Shown piece by piece: positions 33,090 to 44,209 of a DNA stretch of 64,000 nucleotides (its first letter is position 1; every line of letters starts with the position of its first letter). The notes under the pieces were generated by a model. The model made no database searches, was not told where the DNA came from, and worked only from the letters and a program-made list of their open reading frames with translations. This DNA comes from Notamacropus eugenii. Lineage: Eukaryota; Chordata; Mammalia; Diprotodontia; Macropodidae. The DNA lies in contig NC_092878.1 of NCBI RefSeq assembly GCF_028372415.1, positions 66,915,830 to 66,979,829 on the forward strand. Direction: 5' to 3'. The position numbers were made by a program, and so were the translations under genes.

Positions 33090-35324
33090 TATAATAATCA
33101 GGTTGTGAAAGACTGACTATATTTACCTCCGTCCTATCCTGCCCCCTATTTATTCTATTCTCTCTTTTGACTCAATCCCTCCTCAAAAGTGTTTACTTTT
33201 AATTGCCTTCTCCTCCCATTTGCCCTTCCTTCTATCATCCCTCTCTCCTTTCAGTTCATCCCTTTACCCTCTACTTTCCTGTAGGATAAGATAGATTTTT
33301 CATATTCAACTGAGTGTGCATGTTATTGTCTCCTTAAGATACATCCAATGACAGTAAGATTCAGTCTTTGCCTCTTACCTCCTCCCTCTTCTCCTCCATT
33401 TTAAACGTTTTTCTTACCTCATTTATGTGAGAGATAATTTACTCCATTCTATTTCCCCCTTTTCTTTCTTCCAATATATTCCTCTCTCACCACTTAATTT
33501 TATTATTTTAGATATAATCCCTCATATAGAACTCAACCTGTGCCCACTGTCTTTATATATAATCCCTCCAACTACCCTAACACTAAGTAAACTCTCAAGG
33601 GTTACCAAAGTATCTTTCCATGTAGGAATGTAAACAGTTCAATATTAATAAGTCCCTTATGATTTCTCTTTCCTGATGACCTTTTCATGCTTCTCTTGAT
33701 TCTTGTATTTGAAAGTCAAATTTTCTATTCAGCTCTGGTCTTTTTTAGAACTTGGAAGTCCTCTAATTCATTGAATGACAATTTTTTTCCTCTGTTGTAT
33801 TATAATCAGTGTTATTGAATAAGAGATTCTTAGTTTTAATCTTTAGGTCCTTTGACCTCTGGAATATCATATTCCAGGCTCTCATATCCCTTAAAGTAGA
33901 AGCTGCTTGATCTTGTGTTATCCTGATTGCATTTCCACAATCCTCAAATTTTTTTTTTTGACTGCTTGAAATATTTTCTCCTTGACCTGGGAGTTTGGGA
34001 ATTTGGCTATAATATTCCTAGGGGTTTTCCTTTGGGGAGTGTCTTTCAGGAAATGGTGGACAGATTATTTCAATTTCTATTTTACCCCTGGTTCTAGAAT
34101 ATCAGGGAATTTTTCTTTGATAATTTCATGAAAGTTGATTTCTAGGTTCTTTTTGGTCTTCAAGCAGACCAATAATTTTAAAATTGTCTTTCCTGAATCT
34201 ATTTTCCACATCAGTTGTTTTTCCCAATGAGATATTTTGCATTGTCTGCTATTTTTTTTCATTCCTTTGGTTTTGTTTTATAATTTCTTGATTTTTCATA
34301 AAGTCATTAGCTTTCATCTGCTCCATTCTAATCTTTAAGGAAGTATTTTCTTCACTGAGCTTTTTTTCTTTTTCATCTGGCCAATTCTGCTTTTTAGGAC
34401 ATTCTTCTCTTATTGACCTTTTGAGTCTCTTTTGTCATTTGAATTAGTCTTTTTTTAGAGTATTATTTTCTTCAACATTTTTTGGGGTCTCCTTTAGCAA
34501 GCAAGTGACTCGTTTTTCATGATTTTCTTGCATCACTATCATTTCTCTTCCCAATTTTCACTCTACTTCTCTTACCTGATTTTCAAAATCCTCTTTGAGT
34601 TCTTCCATGGCCTGAGAATAATTCATGTTTTTTATTCTTTGAGGCTTTGTATATAGGAGATTTGACTTTACTGTCTTCTTCTGGTTTGTATTTTAGTCTT
34701 CCTTGTCACCAATGTAAGATTCTCTAGTTTGAGGTGTTTTTTTTTTTTCTGTTTTTTGCTCATTTCCCCAACCAATTACTTGACTTTTGAACTCTTTGTC
34801 AAGGTAGTTCTCTACTTCCGGTGGGGTGGGGCATGTACTATCAGCTACTTGATCCCTCCACAATATGTGAACCTAGAGCTCCAGAAGCAGCTTCTGCTGC
34901 TGCTGTGGCTGCCTCAGGATCCTCTGCCACCACTGCCACACTGGGGCTGGACCACGTTACTCTCTCACCCCGATCTGAAAGGTTTTTCCATTGACCTTCC
35001 AAGTTGTCCTCGGCATTTTGGGGTCAAGAAATCTGGAAAATTCTACAGCTGCCAGTGATTCTATCCCCCCAAGGCTTGCCCATACCCTGTTTTAGCTGGT
35101 GCGGCCCACCTGGACTGCACTCTCCTTCTAGCCTGCCATGATAGATACTTCCTGTTGACCTTCCAGGCTGTCTTGGGCTGGAAATTTGTTTCACACCGTC
35201 ATTCTGTGTGTTCTGTAGCTCTGGAATTTGCTTAGAGTCATTTTTTTGCAGATAATTGGCAGGATTTGGGGGAGAGCTCAAGCAAGTCTCTGCTTTTATT
35301 CCACCGTCTTGGCTCTGCCCCTCT
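33090..35324 (-). mobile_element. HAL1-like (half-L1) element, older copy
   Basis: 5' end at 35,324 (gaggggcagagccaagacgg). A 5' UTR of about 0.6 kb follows, then decayed ORF1 (34,262-34,077 reads KISHWEKQLMWKIDSG and FHEIIKEKFPDILEPG, aligned to residues of the intact ORF1 at 28,664). Next is a 3' UTR collinear with that of the young copy ('catgaaaaggtcatcagg', 'aaatcataagggacttatta', 'aactgtttacattcctacat'). ORF2 is absent. The last 0.35 kb or so and the A-tail are missing. Several frame breaks. The 5' UTR is of the 'cagagccaagacgg' type, not the monomer type of the young copy. Confidence 0.82.
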
Positions 35325-36223
35325 TAATATTCATTTAAAAACATGTTTTTAAATTGTTTTTAAGTATTAGATGTTTAAAATGTTAAATTTAAAATGTTAA
35401 AACTGCCAAGCAGCTTGATATCAATTATACATGTGAAGTCATGCAAAACATAATGCCATATTAGTCATGTTGCAAAAGTAAACAGAACAAAAGGAAGAAT
35501 AAAAAAAACACAAAAAGTATGCTTTAATCTGCATTCAGAGTTCGTCAGTTCCCTCTTGGGAGGTGGATACAATTTTTCATCATGCATCCTTTGCAGTTGT
35601 CTTGGATCATTGTCTTGATCAGAGTAGCTAAGTCTTTCGCAGTTGATCGTTCTTTATAATATTACTGCCACAGTTTACAATGTTCTCCTGGTTCTGCTCA
35701 CTTTTCATCTAGGTCTTTCCAGGTTTTTCTGAAACCATCCTGTTTGTCATTTCTTATAGCACAACAGTATTTACAATGTTCTCCTGGTTCTGCTCACTTT
35801 TCATCTAGGTCTTTCCAGGTTTTTCTGAAACCATCCTGTTTGTCATTTCTTATAGCACAACAGTATTTCATCACAATCATTTTACCACAACTTGTTCAAC
35901 CATTCACCAATTGATAGGTATCACCTAGATTTCCAATTCTTTGCCACCATAAAAAGTACTGCTAAAAACACTTTTTTGTACAAATAAATTCTTTCCTTTC
36001 GCTTTGAGGGTACACACCTAACAATGGTATTGTTAGGTCATAAGGTATCATAGTTTTATAGAACTTTGAGTGTAATTACAAATCATTCTTTGGAATGTTT
36101 GCATTAGTTCACAACTCCACCAACTGTCCAAAATTTTCTCCATCTCCTCCAGCATTTGTCATTTTCTTTTTCTGTCATGTTTTCCAATTTGATAGATCTG
36201 AGGTGGTACTTGTGTATTGTTTT
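35325..36223 (-). mobile_element. L1 LINE, 3' part (ORF2 C-terminus and 3' UTR)
   Basis: Antisense L1: 'ccatattagtcatgttgc' (3' UTR), 'tgttctcctggttctgctca', 'catttcttatagcacaacag', 'ttcaccaattgatagg', 'caactccaccaactgtcc' and 'gatctgaggtggtacttg'. These are the reverse complements of the 'YYxxVRND', 'CPSxxEW' and 'RYH' parts of ORF2. Contains a perfect 96-bp tandem duplication (35,674-35,865). Confidence 0.8.
35674..35865. repeat. Perfect tandem duplication of 96 bp inside the L1
   Basis: 35,674-35,769 and 35,770-35,865 appear identical by eye, both starting tttacaatgttctcc and ending gcacaacagta. The consensus L1 has one copy here, so the second arose after insertion. Confidence 0.92.
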
Positions 36224-36610
36224 AATTTGAAATAAAGATTTTGGAGTGAAATTTGGAAAAGAAAAAAGCTGGACATGTACATTTGAGTGTTATTTGTTGA
36301 GAGGTGACATTTAGAACCACAAGATTGGAGAAGATTCTCAAAGGAAAGAGCATAGGCAAAGAGAAGAGGGCCTAGGGATGAGTACTGGAAAAAACCTATA
36401 TTTAGCATGCAAGCAATTGATTTAGCATAAGAATTTTTCCCGTAAATTCCTTTCATGTCTGCCCTGTTCAATAGAAGTTTATTGATTTGAAACAAGTTAC
36501 CCTAGAATTTTTTGAAAATGTACAACTGCCTGCCATTATATTGGACCAAACTGTCCCTAATGTACATTGAATATTGAGTATATTCTGAGACCATGTTTTT
36601 TGGAGCTAGG
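36224..36610 (-). repeat. L2 LINE, reverse-transcriptase region
   Basis: Minus-strand frame 36,495-36,175 reads SSLGPLLFAYALSFENLLQS and later CHLSTNNTQMYMSS, which aligns with L2 'GSVLGPLLF...' and the catalytic 'YADDTQIY' block. The YADD position reads STNN, so the copy is dead. Probably the continuation of the L2 at 32,600-33,088, separated by the L1 and HAL1. Confidence 0.75.
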
Positions 36611-37105
36611 CAGTGACTAAGGAAGACAGCCAAGAAAAGAGGAAATAAATCCTTAATTAATTAATCTTTGTTTTAAATAACAAAAATGATACAAAACCTC
36701 ATGGCCATAAAAATAATTTAGCTTATAACCACAACTTCCAATCTTCTTATGTCACTTCTCTATTCTACTATGTCACTTCTCTGTTCTTCTATATTACACA
36801 GGCAAAAGAGGTACCCTCACTACCTCTCTGAAGAAAATCTTGTGGAACTTCCTTACCCTTGGAAGGTTATTCTTGATGTTCATTTAAATGCAGTTTTATC
36901 AGTATAATAACAGAGAAAGGATGATTACCCTACCAATAATCTACCAAGGTGTTCATGGTAAGTGATGCACAGTACATACATACATATATATATATACACG
37001 TATATAAACATATATATATATCAGATTAGTATGCAATTAAACCGATGTCTTCATGGAACTTAAAGTATGGAACTTAAAGTCTTACTGGGGAGATGCTGTT
37101 GCTTC
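36611..37105. other. No recognised gene; AT microsatellite
   Basis: Contains an alternating 'tacata/tatata' run at about 36,976-37,022. Otherwise nothing supported. Confidence 0.55.
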
Positions 37106-37109
37106 TGAT

Positions 37110-37355
37110 TACTAGCATTTATATATAGCATTTTAAGATTTACAGAACATTTTACAAATATTGTCTCATTTTATTTTTACAACAACCCTGGGAAAGAGAT
37201 GCCATGATTATTCTCATTTTATAGATAAGGAAACTGAGACAGACAAAGCTTAAATGACTTGCTCAGAGTCCCACAGCTAGTAAGTATATGAGGCCAGATT
37301 TATTATCATGTCTTCCTGACTCTAGGTACAATACTCTATCCAACGTGCCATAGTT
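37110..37355 (-). repeat. MIR/THER1-type SINE
   Basis: Well-preserved antisense copy: 'tagcatttatatatagcatt', 'acagaacattttacaaatat', 'aacaaccctgggaaagagat', 'tatagataaggaaactgaga', 'tcccacagctagtaagtat', 'gtcttcctgactctag', 'actctatccaacgtgcc'. Confidence 0.85.
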
Positions 37356-37758
37356 AAGACAATACACAAGAAAGAGAGAGCAATACATGGTGGCATAAAA
37401 TTGTGCCAAAAAGCATGGCAAAATAGTTAAATTCTATAGCACAACTGAGATGGGAGAAATCAGCATAGATAGGGCATCAAGGGACTTTTGGGTGTAGTTT
37501 GGACTTAAATTGGGCCATAATAAATGAGTAGATTTTGAAGGGTTGGAAAAGAGACCAAGTAGAAGAGAGATTAAGGAAAAAAGAATGCTTGAAGAATACA
37601 GGATTAAGTTTAGGCCTAAAAAGAAAGAATGTTACAATGGGAAGACCATTAAGAACCAGAGTAGGAGGAAAGGTTAGAGATAGTAGAGGATTGGAAGGAA
37701 AGTACATAGGGAGTAGGGCTCAAGTTTAAGTGTCTAGACACCAAAGCATCTGAGTCCT
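37356..37758. other. No recognised feature
   Basis: Purine-rich on plus at 37,530-37,700; not assigned. Confidence 0.45.
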
Positions 37759-37759
37759 T

Positions 37760-38100
37760 GATCTTGTCTTGTTCACAGATTTTTATCAGTAACCTGGAAC
37801 ATACCATAGCACACTTATCCAATTTCAACATGACACAAAGCAAGGGAGGGCTAAACAATACCTTTGATGATAGAATCTGGATTCAGAAATATCCCAACAG
37901 GCTCAAAAAAGATGAATATAATAGGATGGAAATGTAACAGGAATAAATGTAAAGTTTTGTACTTAAGTTTAAAAGAAAAGAATAAGTTGAACAAGTTCAA
38001 GATGAAGCAGTTAAGTCTTAGCTCTTGACAATTCTTGTGATTTGAGGATTTTAATTGCCTTCCAACACAGTATGAGTCAATGATGTAATGCATCTATTAA
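37760..38100 (+). repeat. CR1/L3-type LINE fragment
   Basis: Sense CR1/L3: 'tttatcagtaacctggaaca', 'aacatgacacaaagcaagg', 'gatgatagaatctggattca', 'gaaatatcccaacaggct', 'aggaataaatgtaaagtttt', 'acagtatgagtcaatgatg'. Order as in the family, and complementary to the relic at 20,560. Confidence 0.7.
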
Positions 38101-38123
38101 AACAAGTGATAAATTTAATGCAG

Positions 38124-38208
38124 AGTGTGTGTATGTGTCTCTGTGTGTGCATGCGTGCGCGTGTGTGTGCGTGTATATGTGTGTGTGTGTGTGTGTGTAT
38201 GTGTGTTT
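38124..38208. repeat. (GT)n microsatellite, imperfect
   Basis: GT units with CpG-containing variants (gcgtgcgcgtgtgtgtgcg). Confidence 0.95.
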
Positions 38209-38585
38209 ATATACTAGGTGATTTCCCAGGAGACTTAAAAGAGTTCTGCAGTAGTCACAGTAACAGAACTGTTTTGCCCCAAAGACTACAGAAAACAGGT
38301 TGTCAACTGTTTTACTAACCAGAAGGGGAGTGTAATTTATCCACTGGGTGGTGCTTCTTGAGCCACCACTCATTTGAGTTCCTTAGCATCTACCTCCAGG
38401 ATATTTGAAGATCTCTCTGGGCAAGTTGATAGTCTGCCTAAAAGCTGCAGTATTCCTATTGCTCACCAGAGGTCATCAAATTTGTAAATTCCTAATTGCA
38501 TCCTGGTGCCCCAGTTCAATGTAATTACTTGTGAATTGTGGATTTTGGTCTTGAAGCATCACTTTTCTAAGAAATATGATGAGAG
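38209..38585. other. No recognised feature
   Basis: Nothing supported. Confidence 0.5.
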
Positions 38586-38840
38586 CAACTTTGTGGAACA
38601 ATGGATAGAGCACTGCACCAGAAGTCAAGAAGATTTGAGGTCCAATTTAGCATCACTTACTAGCTGTGTGACCCTGTCACTCAACCCTGTTTGCCTCATT
38701 TTCCTCATCTGTAAAATGAGTTGGAGAAGGAAATGGCAAACCACCCCAATATCTTTGCCAAGAAAAACCCAATTAGGGTCACAAAGACTTGGACGTGACT
38801 GACTTGATTCAATAGTGACAACAACAAAAAACACAACAAT
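38586..38840 (+). mobile_element. Mar1-type SINE with RTE/BovB-like tail
   Basis: Full order visible: tRNA-like head ('gtggaacaatggatagagca', A-box-like), 'tagctgtgtgaccctg', 'cctcatctgtaaaatgagtt', 'ggagaaggaaatggcaaacc', 'aatatctttgccaagaaaaa', 'gggtcacaaagacttgga', and an 'acaacaacaaaaaacacaac' tail. Confidence 0.85.
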
Positions 38841-38944
38841 AGGGGATATGATGATAAAATCCTATTCTAAATCATGGTAGAAATCCCATAAGGTTTCTCA
38901 AATCTGAAAATTTGGTAGGATTCTGGATCTCTCAGTCCACTTGT

Positions 38945-39042
38945 CTCCCATTAATCCTAGTGGCCATATCTCCCATTAATCCTAGTGGCCATATCTCCCA
39001 TTAATCCTAGTGACCATATCTCCCATTAATCCTAGTGGCCAT
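38945..39042. repeat. 25-bp minisatellite, about 3.9 units
   Basis: Unit ctcccattaatcctagtggcc plus atat, starting at 38,945, 38,970, 38,995 and 39,020. Units are identical except for one g-to-a change in the third. No spacers, so not a CRISPR array. Confidence 0.95.
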
Positions 39043-39074
39043 CCTCAATACCCCTTGAGAATCTGAGGAAAAAT

Positions 39075-39248
39075 TCACAGTACTGCTGACTTAGAGCTGG
39101 AAGAGACCTTAACAGTTGTTCAGTCTAACCCTCTCAATTTACAGTAAAAGCTTAGAGAAATTAAATGATTTTCTTAAGGTCACACAGAAGACTGAATTCA
39201 ACCCAAGTCTTTTGAGTCCCAGGTTCTTTCCACTGCACCATGCTTCCA
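39075..39248 (-). repeat. MIR3-type SINE
   Basis: Antisense MIR3: 'cttagagctggaagagacct', 'cagtctaaccctctcaattt', 'cttaaggtcacacagaag', 'cccaagtcttttgagtccc', 'ttccactgcaccatgcttcc'. Confidence 0.8.
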
Positions 39249-39826
39249 AATCCACTTATCACCTACAGGTTGTCCTCACTTCTCTAAACCTGTATGAGGC
39301 CCCTACCTCTCCTAGGCAAAGTTTGGGAAATAAAGAAAATGCTCACACCCTCTATCTAACTCTCCACTGAGAGTTTCCTAAGTTGCCAGTTCAGTCTCAT
39401 TCCAACCTAGTTTCTTCCATAATGGTGATCTAAATCCTAGGATAGTGGCTCAGGCCATTCTGCCACTAAAGGAGTTCAGTCCACTGTTCCTTTGCAGCAT
39501 ATTGGATAGATTGGTTTGGTGCCCCCTGCTACATCTCTTCCTCTTGGCTGAGTGCCTAAATTGAATGGTAGTGCACATATCCCTTGCAAAGAGTAAAGCC
39601 AGTAAAAGGCAAAAGAAGGAACGACCTGTTTGCACACTCACTTGCAAAACTTGTCCAGTCATTGGACTTCTTGTATGGCTTCATATCTGCTGTCATGTGC
39701 TCAAACAACACCACTTTTAATGCTCGTGCAGTTTTCTATACAAAAACCTAAAGAGTCCCCTCTGATTCCGATAGAGATGAAATGTGTTATTGTGTATTTC
39801 TGACTCTGGACACATAACCTATCTTT
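39249..39826. other. No recognised feature
   Basis: Non-repetitive by eye. A minus-strand frame at 39,450-39,662 has no recognisable domain. Confidence 0.5.
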
Positions 39827-39827
39827 G

Positions 39828-40052
39828 TGAAGTCAGGAAGTTCTGAGTTGAAATTCAGCCTCAGACACTTTCTAGATATGAGACGCTGGGCAAGTCACTT
39901 GATCTTTGTTTACCTTAATCCATTGGAATAGGAAATGGAAAATCACTCCAGTATTTTTGCCAAGAAAACCCCATGGATAGCATTGGCCTACTATGGCCCA
40001 GAGAGTCACAAAGTTAGATGTGACTGAATGACTGAACAGTGACAACAAAACT
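39828..40052 (+). mobile_element. Mar1-type SINE, head-truncated
   Basis: 'ctgagttgaaattcagcctc', 'gctgggcaagtcacttgatc', 'ggaaatggaaaatcactcca', 'gtatttttgccaagaaaacc', 'gagtcacaaagttagatgtg', 'actgaacagtgacaacaaaa'. Tail of the RTE/BovB kind. Confidence 0.8.
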
Positions 40053-40062
40053 AGTACACATT

Positions 40063-40400
40063 TGAGGCAGAATTTGAACTCTCCTCAGTTGAAGTCCAGC
40101 ACTTTATCCACAGTGCCATCCAATTACCTCATGGATACAATCTCAGATTTCATTAGTAGATGCCTAATATCTAAAACTAGGACAGTACTATGGTAGTGTT
40201 TCAGTAATGTGCACTGGTCAGATCACATATGGAATAGTATTCACTTTCCATTTCAACAATAAGGTCCTCTATGTTTAAGGCACTTCATTAAGACCTAGGA
40301 ATATATAGAAAAAAATAAAAGTGTCTGCTTACATGAAACTTACATTCTACCTGGAGGGAGACAACAATTCTAGATTCCACATTTTAAATAGAACATTTAT
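40063..40400 (-). repeat. MIR fragment, then L2-type terminus
   Basis: 40,063-40,135 is an antisense MIR end ('gaggcagaatttgaactc', 'agcactttatccacagtgcc'). 40,255-40,385 is antisense L2 ('tttaaggcacttcattaaga', 'tgaaacttacattctacctg', 'gagggagacaac'). Confidence 0.6.
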
Positions 40401-40429
40401 GATTTAATGAAGTATGTCTCATGATGAGG

Positions 40430-40828
40430 ATGACCTGTCTTGTGAAGGGATTTCATGCCATGGGAGGATGACTTAAGAGAAGACTTGGGAAAAGAGGTGA
40501 TGGAAAAGAAATTATATCTACCCTCAAATATTGGGATACAGAAACTCTAGTTTTGTTTTGTGCGACTTCAGAGGAAAAAACTCAGATGAACAAGTGAAAG
40601 CTATGCAGAGGCACATTTCAGCTCAATAAGAGAAAGAAAAACATAATGGAACTATTGAAAATCAGTGGACTATGAGGTGAGGTCGTGAGTTTCTCATCAT
40701 TGAAGGTATTCATGTTAAAGTTGGTTGACCACATGTCAGGATTTTTATAGTGGGAAATTCAGTACGAAATTGGAGTCAGACTAGATGGCATCTGAGGTTC
40801 CTTCTTACTCTTAATTCTCTGTAAAGTG
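40430..40828 (+). repeat. CR1/L3-type LINE 3' end
   Basis: Sense CR1/L3 3' order: 'gagaagacttgggaaaagag', 'gcgacttcagaggaaaaaac', 'tcatcattgaaggtattca', 'ttggttgaccacatgtcagg', 'agactagatggcatctgagg', 'ttccttcttactcttaattc'. Confidence 0.7.
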
Positions 40829-42765
40829 AAAGCTTAGACTCCATTTTCCTAAGAGTTCAAGAAGAGCTTCTATTTGGATCTGTTTATTTCTCAATAAATC
40901 TCTGTGCTACCAATACAAGTGCAATTGGAGACACCATGCAGTATAGTGATGTGACTTTTATGCTTTGCCAGCTCTCATCTGCCTGCACTACTTATGTGTA
41001 CCTTTGAGGCACAGACTTGGGAACCTCCCTGAATGGGACTATTCAACTCAGTTTGGAAAATACAAAGAAACAAAGCAAAACATTGTTCTCTGTCCCGGGC
41101 ATTGGAGTATATATGTCTCTCTCCTCCTATGCTCTGGAGCTCTGCCATAGAAAATCTCTTAGCCCTCATTCAGGCTGCAAGGACTGAACAAGTGGAGGGG
41201 GAGTGTGAAAATTCATCTTTGCATACCATTTAGGCCATTGACTACCTAATGGGACATGTAATGTGATGAAATTGCCACCTGGTGGTTCAGATATGGGACA
41301 ATTCCCAAGGGTATAATTATATAGACTGTTATTTAATATTTTAACTGTACCTGCTCCAAAGGCATGTATCTGAAGTTAGTTAATGTTGTGACAAGTTGTA
41401 GATTGCAGGTAAGGGTTTTTTTAATCATTCTTAGGAAAGGAAAACACATGATAGACTAAATCTTGGAGGGGGGAAGTGTCAAAACTATTCCCTTTAGATC
41501 CATAATTAGCCATATATGTGAGCTCTTCACATACACTTAAAGTTGCCATAGGGCTATAATGTAAGGACAATAGAAAACAAGAATAAACCCAACTTCAGGA
41601 ATTATTCACGAAAGACACAGGCATCAATGTTAGATCCAGCCTCATTTAGCCTCCTTAGCTAAGAAAATGTAAAGGAGAATAAAATGAAAGTCAATGTCAT
41701 AATCAAAAAGATTTTAGGGTTGAATTAGTTCAATACCCCCTCCTAATGCAATAATCATTCCAATATTAGCAATAATCATTCCAATATTAGCCATGATCAT
41801 TAAGAAGTCATACGGCATCTTCAGAAATACATCTAGTCATGGGCTCACTGACTAATATGGTTCCCCATGCCATAGTACTTGGAATAAACAAGGCTTCAGA
41901 ATTTAAAAGCATGCATTCATTAGAGAACAAGTATTTGTCATGTGAGGCCACTATGTGCAAAAAAAAGAGGTGTAAAATGTGACAGCATAATGAAGTTTCC
42001 AAAGAAAACACAGTGTGGGTTGAACTTATTAAGACTTACTTCATAAATGAGCAAGGAAGAGATCATTTTCTGGGGACAATGTCCCCAATATTGCATCTCT
42101 TAAGGCTAGCCTTAAATGTGGACTTTAGAAATTTCTACCAGTTTTTAACCTCTTTACTAATCGTATCCACATTTACTAATTCTGATCAGAAGCTATATAT
42201 GCTTAAATTCTAGCTTGCCAAAGAGAATGTTGCAGTCTCCTTTCATATCACCTGCTTCAGCTTTATTTCTGCAATTTTTGTACTTTATTTTTTATTTTGT
42301 ATTAACTCTAAAAAGGAGATGAAATAAAGGTAAGCACCCTTGAGTACGCTTTTTTGAATCCTTTCCCTTGGGACTTGCATTTACCAAGTACTCGGTTAAC
42401 ATTTGGTGCATGACTGCTCTAAATTGCACTGAATGGAAGAAAAGTGCAAATATGCTAGCAATATTGTAGTCCAGTTAATTTTTACATGTGTTTGATATAG
42501 AGTGGACCTTAACACACTATCAGAAATAAGAATTTCTTGTGGTAAAACCTGGCCATAATGCTGTCAACCCTTAACATGGGAACTGACCCATCTCTCTATA
42601 CCGCTGTTAAGGGATCCTATTGGCTAGGATTTGTGTTGTAGTTTCACCGGACAGTGAGTTAGAACACCTTGGAGTAGGGAAGACGCCATCACTTGGATTA
42701 CTTTAAACTAGACTGAATGACATTGAATGTGTTCTTGGAAAATTATAATTCAAACTATTCAAAAG
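40829..42765. other. No recognised feature (about 1.9 kb)
   Basis: The longest repeat-poor stretch of the window. Open frames of 60-67 codons overlap on both strands at 40,965-41,233 and 41,808-42,213; none has a recognisable domain. The sequence 'caataatcattccaatatta' is duplicated in tandem at 41,750-41,789. Confidence 0.5.
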
Positions 42766-42769
42766 TAAA

Positions 42770-42890
42770 ATGAGCTGTCTCATCAACCAGTGAATTCCTT
42801 GTCACTGGGAGTGTTCAAGCAGGGGTTAGATGACCACTTGCTCCAGATTCTGGAAAGATATTTCTTATATTGAATAGGAGATCAGATGAG
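42770..42890 (+). repeat. CR1/L3-type LINE 3' fragment
   Basis: Reads 'gtgaattccttgtcactggg', 'agtgttcaagcaggggttag', 'atgaccacttg', the same end piece as at 40,700. Confidence 0.65.
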
Positions 42891-43593
42891 CAGTTTCCAG
42901 ACAAATCTTCCATCCCTAACATTTTATGGTGTCTCTGAATCATGTCATTAACTACCTGGATGAGGTAACCTAATGAGGATTTTCTGTTTTTAGTTATTGA
43001 TTCCATGATCTCTGCTCCCATATGGACTGCCACCCTCCAACTTCCCCCTCCACAATTGATTCTAAAATATGAATTCTGAGGAAATAATCATCTGTCAGCA
43101 ATTCCTTTAAAGCTCTCTGCAGATTTGAGTGCCACTTTTCTCCTTAAGTGTTCTCTTTTCTGTACAGACAATGAAAGGAGTGAATAGAGGACGGGAGGCT
43201 GGTTAGCATGCATTGTGGATAGACAAATCAATCAGTCTTGCACCCTGTGTCTTAATCAGAGGCATGTGGTTCACTGCAGTGGTTAAGTGCGACCTCTCTG
43301 ACAATGGCATCTCCCATATAAAGCCACTATTGATTGCTTCTCTTCCTTACTCTTCTGAGGAGAATTTCCGGCTTCACTGACAGTGTCAAGAAAAGGGCAG
43401 GGAGAGAGGTGTTCTGTCAAAGCCACTTGGGATTTGGATCAAGGGTCTAATTTCTTAGGTAGTAGGCATAATGATACTTCATAAAGATTTCTCGGGAGGT
43501 AGAAAGTATGGGAATTTAAAGGGGGGGAGAATGAGTAAAAAGTCAGAAAGAGAAGGTATTAATCTAACTAAATTTATTACATAGCTCAAAAGT
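42891..43593. other. Repeat-poor stretch, unassigned
   Basis: No repeat recognised from 43,060 to 43,560; base composition more balanced than around it. Could be regulatory, but nothing proves it. The last 6 bp (43,588-43,593, aaaagt) are the TSD of the following LTR. Confidence 0.45.
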
Positions 43594-44197
43594 TGCCAAG
43601 CCTAGAGGCCTGTATTGGGCTACCCGAGTCTTTCTTACCTCACCTCCAAGGTCTTCGGCTGGCCAAAACCGGATGCTCATATGAGAGAAAGGACGTTCCA
43701 GAGTCGAACAAGGGTTGAGCTTTATTTCAGGGTCTAGTTACAAGTGCAGGGGGGTCTTCCTTAGGAGGAAGAGGGGGAGATTTCCTAAGGAGGCTAAGAT
43801 CTTAAGGGATTGGAAGTAGAAGTACAAGCGGGGAGAGAGGGGGGAGGGGAGAGAGAAGAGAAGAGAAGCGGAGCCTACTGTCCTCTTGGCTCCTCACGTG
43901 CTAAGAGAGCTTTCAGGCTTCCTCAATCCTACTTAACCTTCAGCCGCACAGTTTGCATCTCAATACCGTGCTGTTAGATAACAATAGTGTGCCCAGATCC
44001 GGGACCATCTCGAGGGCGGGGAGATCTCTCTCCCATCACGTTTCTCACGGGAAGAGGCAGAATTACTCGAGATAGCTCGGTTCACCTCTATTCCCTGCCG
44101 TTTCCTGGGAGGGTCTCGTGAGAGCTCTAAGATTTAGAAGCTCCCACCTTTACCCGCCCGAGACTGTCCACACGGAATTGAGCTTCCAATCCCAACA
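43594..44197 (-). mobile_element. Solo LTR of an endogenous retrovirus, 6-bp target-site duplication
   Basis: On the minus strand it begins TGTTGGGATTGG (44,197) and ends TTGGCA (43,594), about 604 bp with the TG...CA ends of an LTR. Both flanks carry aaaagt (43,588-43,593 and 44,198-44,203). An 'aataaag' poly-A signal and a CpG- and GC-rich U3 are visible. A 6-bp duplication fits class II (beta-like) retroviruses. No internal part is present: a solo LTR left by recombination. High CpG content and exact TSD suggest it is relatively young. Confidence 0.85.
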
Positions 44198-44209
44198 AAA
44201 AGTGAGCAC

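Noticed and set aside
36175-36495. Minus-strand frame of 106 codons
   Set aside because: Translation matches the L2 reverse transcriptase with the catalytic block altered to STNN; a dead LINE.
38945-39042. Regular short repeat reminiscent of CRISPR
   Set aside because: Units are head to tail with no spacers, in a eukaryotic setting.
40829-42765. Overlapping short frames in the longest repeat-poor stretch
   Set aside because: Lengths of 60-67 codons on both strands are expected by chance and none has a recognisable domain.
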